Part shown: piece by piece, positions 24,963 through 34,444 of the stretch | Layout of the letters: every line of letters starts with the position of its first letter | Position numbering within the stretch: position 1 is the first letter of the stretch | DNA from: Bacillus massiliigorillae | GTDB taxonomy: Bacteria > Bacillota > Bacilli > Bacillales > DSM-1321 | Length of the DNA stretch: 64,000 nucleotides | Direction of reading: 5' to 3' | Assembly (NCBI RefSeq): GCF_000380245.2 | Contig: NZ_HG428742.1 | Coordinates: forward strand, 62,001 to 126,000 | Notes under the pieces: generated by a model | The model's input: the letters and a program-made list of their open reading frames with translations, nothing else | What the model was told of the DNA's origin: nothing | Database searches by the model: none | Translations under genes and position numbers: made by a program

Positions 24963-26543
24963 ATGAGAAAAGAATCAAAAATAGACGTACAAATATTAAG
25001 TATAGCTGTCGTTCTCGTTCTGCTGATAACGCTTCCAATATTGGTTAATCCCGAAAAGGGAACGGCTATTTTATCAGCCATTTTAAGCTTTATCACAAAA
25101 GATTTAGGCTCCTTTTACCTTTGGGCTTGTATTGGAATTTTTGGTTTCTTATTCTGGTTAGCTTTTAGTAAATACGGAAAGATAAGATTCGGTAAAGAAA
25201 AACCAGAATTTTCAACCTTCAGTTGGTTAGCTCTTATTTTCACGGCAGGTATTGGTTCAGGTATTATGTATTGGGGTATTATTGAATGGGCTTTTTATTA
25301 TGATAGTCCTCCGTTTGGCTTAACGCCTAAAAGTTTAGAAGCAGCAGACTTCGCTGCAACTTATGGAATGTTCCATTGGGGCTTTTCTGCTTGGGCTATT
25401 TATTGTGTTCCTTCTATTCCAATTGCGTATGCCCTCTATATTAAAAAATATAATTCAGTTCGATTAAGCACAGCTTGTCGAGGAATTCTCGGTGATAAAG
25501 CCGATGGTATAATCGGTAAAATTATTGATGTTTGCTTTATGTTTGGATTAATTGGTGGAATTGGAACATCTTTAGCTTTAGGTTCACCACTTATGGCGGA
25601 AGGATTAAGCCACTGGTTCGGTATTGAAAAAACAATGGGACTGAATATTGCCATTGTAATCGGCTTAACCGTTTTCGTTTGTATTTGTTTATATTTCGGA
25701 CTGAGTAAAGGTATGAAGTTTTTAAGTGATTGGAACTTATATCTATATTTCGGAATTGCCATCTTTATATTCATTGCTGGACCAACAGTATTCATCCTTT
25801 CAAGAACAACAGAAAGTGTAGGGCTTCTTTTCCAAAACTTCCTACGAATGAGCTTATATACAGATTCAGTTGGAGGGTCAGGATTTAGTGAAAAGTGGAC
25901 GATTTTCTATTGGGGCTGGTGGTTCTCCTATGCACCATTTACAGGAATGTTTGCCGCACGTATATCAAAAGGACGAACGATTCGTGGGCTTATATTTGGT
26001 CAATTGATAGGTGGAACTTTAGGATGTTGGGCAGCATTTGCGATTTTCGGTAACACTGGGATGTTCATGCAACTAAATAATATCGTACCAGTTCTTGATA
26101 TTCTTAATTCTCAAGGAGCACCCGCAGCATCAATTGCTATTTTAGAAGCTTTGCCGTTTGGAAGTATTGTAGCCTTCCTATACATCGCAGTAGCTATCAT
26201 ATTTCTTGTTACGACTGTTAACTCCGGAGCATTCACTCTTGCAGACGTTGCATCAAAAAATCTGAGAGATGGTGAAGAGCCTGTACGTTGGTATCGACTT
26301 TTCTGGGCTATTTTATTAACAAGTATTGCGATTGTGTTAATGTACGGTAAAGCATTAGATGCCTTACAAACACTTACAATCATTACAGCATTACCGCTCG
26401 TTTTCATCATGATTTTAATGATTTTCTCATTCATGAAATGGTTAAAAGAAGATGAGCACTTGATTAACTCTTATATGGTAGAGGATACAAAAGAAACAGA
26501 TGAAATAGAATTACCATCAAATAAACAGATTGTTGGTAAATAA
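24963..26543 (+). CDS. BCCT-family quaternary amine transporter (copy 2)
   Basis: Secondary transporter for a trimethylammonium compound, 526 aa with 12 helices. The family signature reads FSEKWTIFYWGWWFSYAPF, and the TM3 segment FTAGIGSGIMYWGIIEW is identical to copy 1; the two proteins are alike along nearly the whole length and differ mainly in the tail. AGGAGG precedes the ATG. It lies 94 nt after the decarboxylating dehydrogenase and 3 nt before the UPF0316 gene, so it belongs to the sigma-54 operon. It probably imports the substrate; exchange with a product is also possible. Confidence 0.88.
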   Translation: MRKESKIDVQILSIAVVLVLLITLPILVNPEKGTAILSAILSFITKDLGSFYLWACIGIFGFLFWLAFSKYGKIRFGKEKPEFSTFSWLALIFTAGIGSGIMYWGIIEWAFYYDSPPFGLTPKSLEAADFAATYGMFHWGFSAWAIYCVPSIPIAYALYIKKYNSVRLSTACRGILGDKADGIIGKIIDVCFMFGLIGGIGTSLALGSPLMAEGLSHWFGIEKTMGLNIAIVIGLTVFVCICLYFGLSKGMKFLSDWNLYLYFGIAIFIFIAGPTVFILSRTTESVGLLFQNFLRMSLYTDSVGGSGFSEKWTIFYWGWWFSYAPFTGMFAARISKGRTIRGLIFGQLIGGTLGCWAAFAIFGNTGMFMQLNNIVPVLDILNSQGAPAASIAILEALPFGSIVAFLYIAVAIIFLVTTVNSGAFTLADVASKNLRDGEEPVRWYRLFWAILLTSIAIVLMYGKALDALQTLTIITALPLVFIMILMIFSFMKWLKEDEHLINSYMVEDTKETDEIELPSNKQIVGK

Positions 26544-26546
26544 GAA

Positions 26547-27080
26547 ATGATGAATATCTTATTAATTCTAATTCTACAATTAATCTATGTACCTATATAC
26601 ACCTTACGAATTATCTTCTTAGTAAAACAGATGAAATTCACTGCATCCATCTTAGGTTTTTTAGAAGCATTAATATATGTATTTGGATTATCATTAATCT
26701 TTTCAGGGGATCAAAGCGTTATCGCAATGATTGTATACGCCTTAGGATTTGCAATTGGTATTGCAATGGGTGGATATATCGAAGAAAAGCTAGCAATAGG
26801 ATATACAAAACTAGCCATTAATTTAATCCATAATAATGAAAAACTTATTAGTGAACTAAGAAACGCTGGATTTGGTGTAACAGTATTTGTTGGAGAAGGA
26901 AAAGATAGTATAAGATATCAACTCGAAATATTAACATCAAGAAATCGTGAAAAAGAATTAATTGAAACAATTAAACGATTTGAACCCTCAGCTTTCATCA
27001 TCTCATATGAACCTAAACAACATATTGGTGGTTTTCTAACCAAACCCATATACGATATTCTAAAAAAGAAAAAAATATAA
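26547..27080 (+). CDS. UPF0316/DUF2179 membrane protein (YebE-like)
   Basis: 177 aa: three transmembrane helices (about 3-22, 32-52, 58-78), then a soluble domain with the DUF2179 core (NLIHNNEKLISELRNAGFGVTVFVGEGKDS). Function is unknown. The gene begins 3 nt after the BCCT gene 2 stop without a good ribosome site, implying translational coupling. It may modulate that transporter, but this rests on gene order alone. A strong terminator follows and ends the operon. Confidence 0.8.
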   Translation: MMNILLILILQLIYVPIYTLRIIFLVKQMKFTASILGFLEALIYVFGLSLIFSGDQSVIAMIVYALGFAIGIAMGGYIEEKLAIGYTKLAINLIHNNEKLISELRNAGFGVTVFVGEGKDSIRYQLEILTSRNREKELIETIKRFEPSAFIISYEPKQHIGGFLTKPIYDILKKKKI

Positions 27081-27120
27081 AAAGGAAGGCAAGTAGTTTA
27101 GACGACTTGCCTTCCTTTTT
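27079..27120. terminator. Bidirectional terminator at the end of the catabolic operon
   Basis: Perfect 16-bp stem, arms 27079-27094 (AAAAAGGAAGGCAAGT) and 27105-27120, with A and T tracts on either side. It stops the operon on the plus strand and the DUF1836 gene on the minus strand. Confidence 0.9.
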
Positions 27121-27133
27121 AAGTTCTCTTTTG

Positions 27134-27709
27134 TTATTCTCTTCCTTCTACTATTTCATCAACTAGTTTTTCCGCAGTTCTCCTATATAAATTACTTATA
27201 TTCACAAGCGACGATATAAGTAAAACTTTCTCTAAATATTCCTTACTATCATCATCAACATGCATTACTTCTTCTTTCACATCATTCATTCGCTCTTCAA
27301 TATCTACTGTAAACTTTTCCATATTCTCTTCACTTAAATGCAAATAGCTCTTATAGAAATCATTCATACTAAAATTCTCTTCTGTAACTTTCTTATTTAT
27401 GCCTTCAAGTGTTTCTTTAATATCTTTAATCGTTAAAGCTCCTTTTAGCTGATAAATAAGACTAATTAATATAAGGTGTTCCTTCGAATATTTCTTATTC
27501 TTAATTGGAAAGAATAGTTTTCCTTTTGCGTAATTATTAATCATCGTTTTCGTTAAAACTTTTTCATCATCATTTCTTTTTGCTTCACTATATTTGTTCT
27601 CAAACATTTGAATAACTTGATCCATATATAAATCAATACCTGGAATATCTTCTAGCGTTATATTTTTTTCACGTTCTAGCTTTTCAAGAAAAGAATGTAA
27701 TTTCTCCAC
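27134..27709 (-). CDS. DUF1836 family protein
   Basis: Cytosolic, mostly helical 191-aa protein. The family pattern is visible: IDLYMDQVIQMFENK, then VLTKTMINNYAKGKLFFPIKNKKYSKEHLILISLIYQLKGALTI, which resembles a MerR-like winged-helix (LTKTMINNY-K...KYS-EHL). A DNA-binding role is possible, but none is established to my knowledge. Single gene with its own promoter, divergent from the hemolysin III gene. Confidence 0.75.
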   Translation of the reverse strand: MEKLHSFLEKLEREKNITLEDIPGIDLYMDQVIQMFENKYSEAKRNDDEKVLTKTMINNYAKGKLFFPIKNKKYSKEHLILISLIYQLKGALTIKDIKETLEGINKKVTEENFSMNDFYKSYLHLSEENMEKFTVDIEERMNDVKEEVMHVDDDSKEYLEKVLLISSLVNISNLYRRTAEKLVDEIVEGRE

Positions 27710-27851
27710 AATTCAAACCTCATTTTCACTATTAATTACTATCTATATTATCTTGAACACTTTTAAAAGTAAATGTTGACTACATAACGATACACGTATA
27801 TCATTATATGTAGTTACAATAACTACATACCGAAACGTAAGGAGATAAATT

Positions 27852-28499
27852 ATGAATACTTATATTAGAGAACCCATCAATGGACTAACACATTTAGCAG
27901 GTGCTTTGCTTTCTTTTATTGGATTAATAGCGATGATTATGAAAGTATCTAGCTCTCAGTCATCAACCATCCAAATTACTGCAGTTATCATCTTTGGTAT
28001 TAGCATGATTCTTCTTTATTCAGCTTCAGCTACATACCATATGGTCATTGCGAAAGAAAAGGTCATCGCTTTCTTGAGAAGAATCGATCATTCTATGATT
28101 TTTGTATTAATTGCTGGATCATACACACCCTTCTGCCTAATTAGTTTAAATGATATGACAGGATGGACATTGTTCACCATTGTTAGTTCAATTGCTGTAT
28201 TAGGGATTGTCTTTAAGTTAGTTTGGTTTACTTGTCCAAGATGGTTATCTACTGCACTTTATATAGGTATGGGCTGGATTATTATCTTTGCCGCTTCTCC
28301 TCTTTCAAACGTGCTAAGTATGAATGGTTTATATCTACTAATCTTAGGTGGATTATTATATACAATTGGTGGAATCATCTACGCTGTTAAACCTAAATGG
28401 TTAACATTTAAATATATGGGCTTTCATGAAATTTTTCATATTTTCATTATGCTAGGAAGCTTAGCTCACTTTTTATGTGTGTATCTATACGTCCTATAA
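27852..28499 (+). CDS. Hemolysin III family (PAQR/YqfA-like) membrane protein
   Basis: Seven-helix membrane protein of 215 aa. The metal-site motifs of the PAQR/HlyIII superfamily are present: EPINGLTHLAGALLS, SASATYH, RIDHSMIF and the C-terminal FHEIFHIFIMLGSLAHF. B. cereus hemolysin III belongs here, but many homologues have no shown haemolytic activity. AAGGAG precedes the ATG. DegV follows 50 nt later. Confidence 0.88.
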   Translation: MNTYIREPINGLTHLAGALLSFIGLIAMIMKVSSSQSSTIQITAVIIFGISMILLYSASATYHMVIAKEKVIAFLRRIDHSMIFVLIAGSYTPFCLISLNDMTGWTLFTIVSSIAVLGIVFKLVWFTCPRWLSTALYIGMGWIIIFAASPLSNVLSMNGLYLLILGGLLYTIGGIIYAVKPKWLTFKYMGFHEIFHIFIMLGSLAHFLCVYLYVL

Positions 28500-28548
28500 A
28501 CGAAAATAATACAATCTTCACATCAATGATTTACTGGAGGAACTGGAA

Positions 28549-29397
28549 ATGAATAAACCGAAAGTAGCTTGGATTACGGATAGTACAAGCTCATTAAATA
28601 AGGAATTAATTGAGAAATACAATATACATGTTGTCCCATTAAACGTTGTGATTAATGGAGTTTCATTCAAGGAAACAGTCGATATGACAGAAGAAGAGCT
28701 TTATATTCGCATGAAAACTGAAGAAGGTTCCTTTCAAACGTCCCAACCATCAGTTGGTGAATTCGTAAACTTGTATGAAAAGCTAAAAGAAGACTACGAT
28801 TATGGTATTGCTATTCATGCTTCTAGTAAACTATCAGGCACATATAATACATCATTGATGGCAGCAGAAATGGCCGGCTTCCCGCTTTACGGTATTGATT
28901 CAGAAACAGGCTCATTCGGTCTTGGACAACTCATCCAAAAAGGTATCAAACTACATGAGCAAGGATTTCTTGCAGAAGAAATTGTATTGCAATTAAACAA
29001 GCTAAAAAAGAATACACGCATATTCTTAATCCCTGCTAATCTAGAGCAGCTTCATAAAAGTGGCCGAGTATCAGGAAGCCAAAAATTACTCGCATGTCTA
29101 TTTAACATCAAACCGATTTTAGCTATTGAAGATGGTAAAGCAACTATTAAAGATAAAGTAAGAAGCCATAAAAAGGCTCATACATGGGTCATTAATCAAT
29201 TAAAGGAAGACTTGAAGAATCATAGCATCCATACAGTTGCTATCCTTCATGCAAATGATTTCGAGAAAGCTATCGAGCTAGAACAATTAGTTAAAGATGA
29301 ACTACCAGAAATGGAAACAGTCACGCTCATGCTTATATCTGTAGCTGGTGTGCATACAGGGGTTAGTACTGTGGGGCTTTCTTGGGTTTGTGAGTGA
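28549..29397 (+). CDS. DegV family fatty-acid-binding protein
   Basis: Cytosolic fatty-acid binder that in Gram-positives supplies acyl chains to fatty-acid kinase. It is 282 aa. It starts WITDSTSSLNKELIEKY, then FQTSQPSVGEF, IHASSKLSGTYNTS and GIDSETGSFGLG, all DegV landmarks with the Ser/Thr ligands for the carboxylate. It has a good GGAGG site. It ends at a hairpin terminator shared with the tetR gene. Confidence 0.88.
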   Translation: MNKPKVAWITDSTSSLNKELIEKYNIHVVPLNVVINGVSFKETVDMTEEELYIRMKTEEGSFQTSQPSVGEFVNLYEKLKEDYDYGIAIHASSKLSGTYNTSLMAAEMAGFPLYGIDSETGSFGLGQLIQKGIKLHEQGFLAEEIVLQLNKLKKNTRIFLIPANLEQLHKSGRVSGSQKLLACLFNIKPILAIEDGKATIKDKVRSHKKAHTWVINQLKEDLKNHSIHTVAILHANDFEKAIELEQLVKDELPEMETVTLMLISVAGVHTGVSTVGLSWVCE

Positions 29398-29416
29398 GGA
29401 AGACATGCATAGAAAT

Positions 29417-29450
29417 AAACCAGTATCTTTTTCAAGATACTGGTTTTTTC
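29417..29450. terminator. Terminator between degV and tetR genes
   Basis: Stem AACCAGTATCTT with AAGATACTGGTT followed by TTTTTC on the plus strand; the minus strand side is weaker. Confidence 0.75.
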
Positions 29451-29460
29451 AAACGAATTT

Positions 29461-30057
29461 TTATTCCACAATAAACATCTTAATCAACATCTCAAAAGAA
29501 TAGATTAGCATTGTATTTACATCAAATTCATAATCTGTCATCTCTGTTTCAAAAGCTTGGTTAATAACAGACGTTAAAATAAAAATTAATAACTCTACAG
29601 TTTGTTTTTCATCAATAGGTGAAGGCGTACTAGGCATCGTTGGACATTTTGCGATAAACACACCCTTTTCTACACCTTCACGATAAATTTGCCTTACATA
29701 ATCTCTTCTATTCTCACTAAATGCTCTGAACTTCTCCCAATCTTCAGGAAAAAATCTCTTCAATTCATTCAAATATTTTTTTCGGAGCATCCTTATATTA
29801 TATAGAAAGAAAACGGCACGTAGCTTCTCAACATAATCTTCTTTTTGATCAATAATTGTTTTCATTTCTTCTAAATCTGCAGCAATGATTGAGTCACAAA
29901 TAGAACTAATTAATTCATCTTTATTTTTAAAATGAAGATAGATTGTTTTTTTACTTATTCGTAAATTTTGTGCTAATTCATCCATCTTAAATTTACGAAA
30001 GCCATAAACTTCGATGAGTTTTTTTCCTTCTTCAATAATACGCTGTTCAGTACTCAT
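29461..30057 (-). CDS. TetR-family transcriptional regulator
   Basis: 198-aa one-component regulator. The N-terminal HTH reads MDELAQNLRISKKTIYLHFKNKDELI (about residues 23-48), typical of TetR; the rest is a helical ligand/dimer domain. GGAGG lies 7 nt before the ATG. The neighbouring MFS gene lies upstream on the same strand and has its own terminator, so regulation of that transporter is only a possibility. Confidence 0.88.
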   Translation of the reverse strand: MSTEQRIIEEGKKLIEVYGFRKFKMDELAQNLRISKKTIYLHFKNKDELISSICDSIIAADLEEMKTIIDQKEDYVEKLRAVFFLYNIRMLRKKYLNELKRFFPEDWEKFRAFSENRRDYVRQIYREGVEKGVFIAKCPTMPSTPSPIDEKQTVELLIFILTSVINQAFETEMTDYEFDVNTMLIYSFEMLIKMFIVE

Positions 30058-30257
30058 AATAAGTCCTCCGTTAAAATGGTAATATACATTTTTGCCTTCT
30101 CTATAACAAGCTATTACATATATTTTGGATTAATAAGCTATCTAAATGTTCTTGTACTTATATTTTATTATATCGTTCTTTTCAAATATAGAAGTATCCT
30201 TGTCTACTTTAGCAAACTTTACAAACTCTATTTTTTTAATAAGATATAACCTTATAA

Positions 30258-30300
30258 AAAAAAACTGACTCTTTTCAAACAATAATAGAGACAGTTTTTA
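30258..30300 (-). terminator. Terminator of MFS transporter 1
   Basis: Stem AAAAACTGaCTCT / AGAGaCAGTTTTT, one internal mismatch, with a run of T on the minus strand. The interval 30058-30257 holds only the tetR promoter region and AT-rich sequence. Confidence 0.65.
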
Positions 30301-30316
30301 GATTATAAGGATACAT

Positions 30317-31513
30317 TCATGTATCCGCAATATGTTTATTTTTTATAAAAATCGGCATGAAACTAGCGACTAATAAGCAAATGCTCATGGCTATATATCC
30401 TGTAGTAAAAAAGCCTCCAGATGCCGTTACTAAATTACCAATTAGTATTGGTGCAATAATTCCACCAATAAATGCTCCAATATTAATAACTGAGAACGAG
30501 GATCCTATGATTTTTTTTGAAACTAATTTGTAAGGTAGAATCATATAGGCTGTAAAAGCAAACATGAGTAAAATTGTTATGAAATATAACAATGCAATTG
30601 TAATAATTAAATTCGTAGAATAGATGAATAAAATTAAGCTAGTAGCAGCTATTACACAAGAAAGTGAAATAAACAACTTTTCCTTATTCTTGAACAATTT
30701 AACAATCAATATCCCCGCTCCCATCGTTGCAAAAGCCATAACAACCGCATTAATCGTTAATATATAACCAATATGTGTATTATTAGTCATATGAAAATTT
30801 GCCTTTAATACAGAGGGTAACCAAGATAAAATCCCAGCAGCAACTAAGTTGGTAAACAACATACCAATTGCTATTAGAAGAACATTTTTATCTTTCCAAG
30901 CATCCAATAGTGAAATCTTCTCTACTTTTTGTTCTGTATGATGTACTTCTTTCTTTTCTTTCACAAACAGAAACATCATAAGTATTACTATGATGTATAA
31001 AATTGCTATCAGCCAATAAGCTGCTCGCCAATTAATATTTATTAATTGAATTCCAATTGTATACGCTAGAACGCCACCAATTCCAGTTGTAGCAAGCACC
31101 TTTGATTGTATAGATGCACATTGCCCCCCTACGAAGTTATTACTAATAATTTTTGGTGTACCACTTGTGTAACTTGCATGTCCCACACCAACTCCCATTC
31201 TCATTAGTGCTAACAAAACAAGTGAACTAGAAAAGCTAAAGAATAAGGTAAATAAGGTAACGACTAAAAGCGATATAAGCACAAATTTCCGATAACCGAA
31301 TCGATCTACAAGCCAACCTCCCGGAAGAGTAATCAACGTAAACCCTACATAATATATACTAAAAATAATTCCAGTTTGATTAGGTAGCCAATTAAACTGC
31401 TCCCCTAGCACTAACGCTGTCATAGAAATCATGTTTTTATCCATACATACGACTGTTCCCATTAAAAATACCGTGGCCACGATTTTCCATTGTTCTTTCG
31501 TGAGTTTCATCAT
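30317..31513 (-). CDS. MFS transporter, anion:cation symporter (ACS)-like
   Basis: 12-helix permease of about 398 aa. The conserved loop motif between helices 2 and 3 is GGWLVDRFGYRKF, and the pattern DKNMISMT in helix 1 is typical of the organic-anion ACS family (hexuronate, phthalate, tartrate carriers). The start is ATG at 31513 behind AGAGGTG. Substrate is unknown. It lies downstream of the second MFS gene and M20 peptidases, suggesting peptide- or amide-derived acids, but there is no direct evidence. Confidence 0.78.
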   Translation of the reverse strand: MMKLTKEQWKIVATVFLMGTVVCMDKNMISMTALVLGEQFNWLPNQTGIIFSIYYVGFTLITLPGGWLVDRFGYRKFVLISLLVVTLFTLFFSFSSSLVLLALMRMGVGVGHASYTSGTPKIISNNFVGGQCASIQSKVLATTGIGGVLAYTIGIQLININWRAAYWLIAILYIIVILMMFLFVKEKKEVHHTEQKVEKISLLDAWKDKNVLLIAIGMLFTNLVAAGILSWLPSVLKANFHMTNNTHIGYILTINAVVMAFATMGAGILIVKLFKNKEKLFISLSCVIAATSLILFIYSTNLIITIALLYFITILLMFAFTAYMILPYKLVSKKIIGSSFSVINIGAFIGGIIAPILIGNLVTASGGFFTTGYIAMSICLLVASFMPIFIKNKHIADT

Positions 31514-31572
31514 ACACACCTCTTTATATTGAAACTTCTATTCAATATACAATTCTTTTCCCTATTCATAAA

Positions 31573-31617
31573 AAAAGCTAACTACAACTAATCATTGATT
31601 AATCGCAGTTAGCTTTA
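31573..31617 (-). terminator. Terminator of MFS transporter 2
   Basis: Imperfect 20-bp stem, AAAGCTAACTACAACTAATC (31574-31593) with 31597-31616, followed on the minus strand by TTTTTTT. Confidence 0.75.
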
Positions 31618-31720
31618 CTTGTATAAGATCATTTGTAAATCCATGATGATGCTCTTGTTGATTATATTCCTTAACAAAATGATCCTAAAAGTTTATGTTA
31701 TCTCCTAATGTCCCCTTCAA

Positions 31721-32986
31721 TTAATGACTATTTTGAGTAGCAGCCGGAACTGCTTTCATAGCTTGTTTTGGTTTCATCTTAACAGCTAGTAAATATAAGC
31801 TAAAGCTTACAACAGAAAGTACAACTAACACATTTAGAACTAATCCATATGAGTGATTAATACCATAAACCACTCCTCCAAAGATTGGTGCTAATGCTGT
31901 TCCGCCAGAAGAGAATAGAGAAACTGTACCAAAGATAGAGCTAAAGTCTTTTTCACCAAATAAATAAGCTGTAAGGTAAGATGGAGCGATTGTAAGTGCT
32001 GTTGCTCCTAAACCTGTGAAGGTTGCATAAAGAAAACCAGGAATTGCAGCATCAGCATTTTTTAGGAATATAAAGCTTAAGATATTCCCTACACCAAGAA
32101 TAAGTATCATAATACTAACGCCTAATTTATCAAACATTCTACCAACTAGGAGTTTACCAATAATAACCATAGCTGAACCTAGAGACAATAGAAACGCCGC
32201 TCTTTGAGTAGTAGCACCGATATCTGTTAAAAACGGAGCTAAGTTAATAATCATTGTATTTACAACAATACCAGTTACAACGATTGCTAAGCATAGAACC
32301 CAGAATGATGGTGTTTTTAAAACATCCTTTTGATTCATCCCTGCTAAAACCGGTTTCTTAGCATTTACAACAGGTGCGTCTCCAAGTGGTGTTAAACCTT
32401 TATCAGATGGATGGAATCGAATAACAAATGCAGTAAGTGGAACAATTGTAACGATAATCACAATCCCAATAATTAAATACGTTGTTCTCCAACCAAATGC
32501 ACTTAACACAGAATTGATTACTGGACTTAGGATAATACCACCAAATCCACTACCAGATAAAGCAATACCTAAAGCTAATCCACGTTTCTCATTAAACCAG
32601 TTAGTAATCAAAACGGAGGAAGGAACAACAGATCCTGCTACAAGTGCAATACCTTGAATTATTGCTAATGCATAAAAGACATAGATATTTGTAGCGAATG
32701 AAAAACCGATAAATGATAATGCACCAAGAATTGTACATACAGTCATATGAACCCTTACATCAATTTTTTTCAGCATTTTGCCACCAAATGGACCTGCTAC
32801 CATACCGACCAAAGTTACAATTGTAAAATACAATGTAAATTGCGATCTACTAACTCCGAGTTCTTGTGAAACTGGATCAGTAAAGAAAGAGATTAAGTTA
32901 ACAATTGGTGTAAATAGAAAAGTCATAGACATAAAGGCCGTTAATACAATCCACCATCCATAAAATATCTTTCTATCTTTAGCCAT
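31721..32986 (-). CDS. MFS transporter, oxalate:formate antiporter (OFA)-like
   Basis: 12-helix permease of about 421 aa. It starts YGWWIVLTAFMSM, has GPFGGKMLKKIDVR in the 2-3 loop and NWFNEKRGLALGIALSGSGFGG between helices 4 and 5, typical of OFA/monocarboxylate carriers. The start is the ATG at 32986, six nt behind GGATGGTG. The gene follows the two M20 amidohydrolases on the same strand; export or import of a carboxylate product is plausible but unproved. Confidence 0.8.
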   Translation of the reverse strand: MAKDRKIFYGWWIVLTAFMSMTFLFTPIVNLISFFTDPVSQELGVSRSQFTLYFTIVTLVGMVAGPFGGKMLKKIDVRVHMTVCTILGALSFIGFSFATNIYVFYALAIIQGIALVAGSVVPSSVLITNWFNEKRGLALGIALSGSGFGGIILSPVINSVLSAFGWRTTYLIIGIVIIVTIVPLTAFVIRFHPSDKGLTPLGDAPVVNAKKPVLAGMNQKDVLKTPSFWVLCLAIVVTGIVVNTMIINLAPFLTDIGATTQRAAFLLSLGSAMVIIGKLLVGRMFDKLGVSIMILILGVGNILSFIFLKNADAAIPGFLYATFTGLGATALTIAPSYLTAYLFGEKDFSSIFGTVSLFSSGGTALAPIFGGVVYGINHSYGLVLNVLVVLSVVSFSLYLLAVKMKPKQAMKAVPAATQNSH

Positions 32987-33073
32987 TTTAAACACCATCC
33001 TTATCTTTTAGAAAACATGTATAATTTCATTCATCTATAAACTTTAAAATCTAGTAAAACTCTTTTTTTACGT

Positions 33074-33106
33074 TCTCTCTTGTTTTATTAATCAAAACAA
33101 GAGAGA
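33074..33106. terminator. Hairpin after the M20 pair
   Basis: Perfect 13-bp stem TCTCTCTTGTTTT (33074-33086) / AAAACAAGAGAGA (33094-33106). No T run follows on the minus strand, so termination efficiency is doubtful. Confidence 0.45.
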
Positions 33107-33168
33107 GATTTATATAAAAAGCAAAGGGAGGAACATTAATAATTATGAATATTCGCAATTTGGTAAGT

Positions 33169-34341
33169 TTATTGTTTACCTAACAAATCAAGAATTAGCT
33201 GGACTTCAACTTTCGTTCCATTCACCATAGATTCTTCTAAAATTTTAAATTTTGGATGATGGTTCATGAAACCACAACCTTCTTCATCTAGTCCGCCACC
33301 TAGAAACATATAGCAACCTGGAATGACTTTTGTATAAGCTGAGAAATCTTCACTTGCCATCAACATTGGTGAATCATATACTAACTCTTCACCAAGTGCT
33401 TTAATTGCTGATGCTTTAGCAAGTTGAGCAAGTTCAGGTGTATTATATAAAGCTGAATAACCACGAATATAATCAAGTTCATATGTTGCACCGTAAGTTG
33501 AAGCAACTTGATCAATAATTTTTTTCACTCGTTCTTCCATTAAATCACGCACTTCTTCAGATGTTGTTCGAATTGAACAGCTTAGACTAGCTGTATCTGC
33601 AATAATATTTGCTGCTTGTCCACTATGAAACTCCCCGATACTTAACGCTGCCATTTCACTTGGCTTTACATTTCGCGATACAATTGTTTGTAATGCCATG
33701 ACCATTTGACTACCAACAACAATTGGATCAATTGACAGCTCTGGTGTTGAAGCATGTGAGCCTTTACCTTGAATTTTCAAGAAGAAGCCATCGGCTGCTG
33801 TTGTCGCATAACCAGTCGTTACAACACCAAGTGAACCTGCAACTAATTTAGGTAAAATATGAATGCCGTAGATTTGATCGACATCTTTTAAAACGCCTGC
33901 ATCAACAAGCTCTTGAGCTCCACCTGGTACTTGTTCCTCAGCATGTTGAAAAATAAATTTCACTGTTCCAGCGAGCTTATCTTTCATTTCAGAGAGAACC
34001 TTTGCTGCTCCAAGCAACATCGCAACATGGGTATCATGACCACAAGCGTGCATAACATTATCTTTCGTTGACTTAAACTCGACATCTGATTCTTCTTGAA
34101 TTGGTAAGGCATCCATATCCGCGCGAAGAGCAATTGTTTTACCTTCTCCAGCTCCTCCAACCAATGTAGCTACAACACTTGTCGCAGTAGGTCTTGCCAA
34201 TTCTAAATTTGGAAATGTTAATAACGTATCATAAATGTATTGAGATGTTTCAAATTCTTTAAAGGACAATTCTGGATTACGATGTAGATGTCTTCTCCAT
34301 TCAACAATTTTTTCTGTTGGAATTTGTTCGAACCAATCCAT
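33169..34341 (-). CDS. M20-family amidohydrolase (IAA-amino acid/hippurate hydrolase type), copy 2 of tandem pair
   Basis: Cytosolic metallo-amidohydrolase of 390 aa, cleaving N-acyl amino acids or similar amides. Metal-site motifs: MHACGHDTHVAMLLGAAKV, QHAEEQVPGGAQELV, a His in the dimerisation domain (GKGSHASTPE), MASEDFSAY and NHHPKF. The start ATG is at 34341 behind AAGGAG. It is very similar to the adjacent upstream gene (nearly the same length, most residues identical), so the pair arose by tandem duplication. Substrate unknown. Confidence 0.87.
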   Translation of the reverse strand: MDWFEQIPTEKIVEWRRHLHRNPELSFKEFETSQYIYDTLLTFPNLELARPTATSVVATLVGGAGEGKTIALRADMDALPIQEESDVEFKSTKDNVMHACGHDTHVAMLLGAAKVLSEMKDKLAGTVKFIFQHAEEQVPGGAQELVDAGVLKDVDQIYGIHILPKLVAGSLGVVTTGYATTAADGFFLKIQGKGSHASTPELSIDPIVVGSQMVMALQTIVSRNVKPSEMAALSIGEFHSGQAANIIADTASLSCSIRTTSEEVRDLMEERVKKIIDQVASTYGATYELDYIRGYSALYNTPELAQLAKASAIKALGEELVYDSPMLMASEDFSAYTKVIPGCYMFLGGGLDEEGCGFMNHHPKFKILEESMVNGTKVEVQLILDLLGKQ

Positions 34342-34444
34342 AAAGCATAATCTCCTTTCAACTAAATAGACATTAATACACACATGTTATAAACTTCACA
34401 ATCGACAACAACTATAATTCATAATAATATGAATATTAAGTTTA

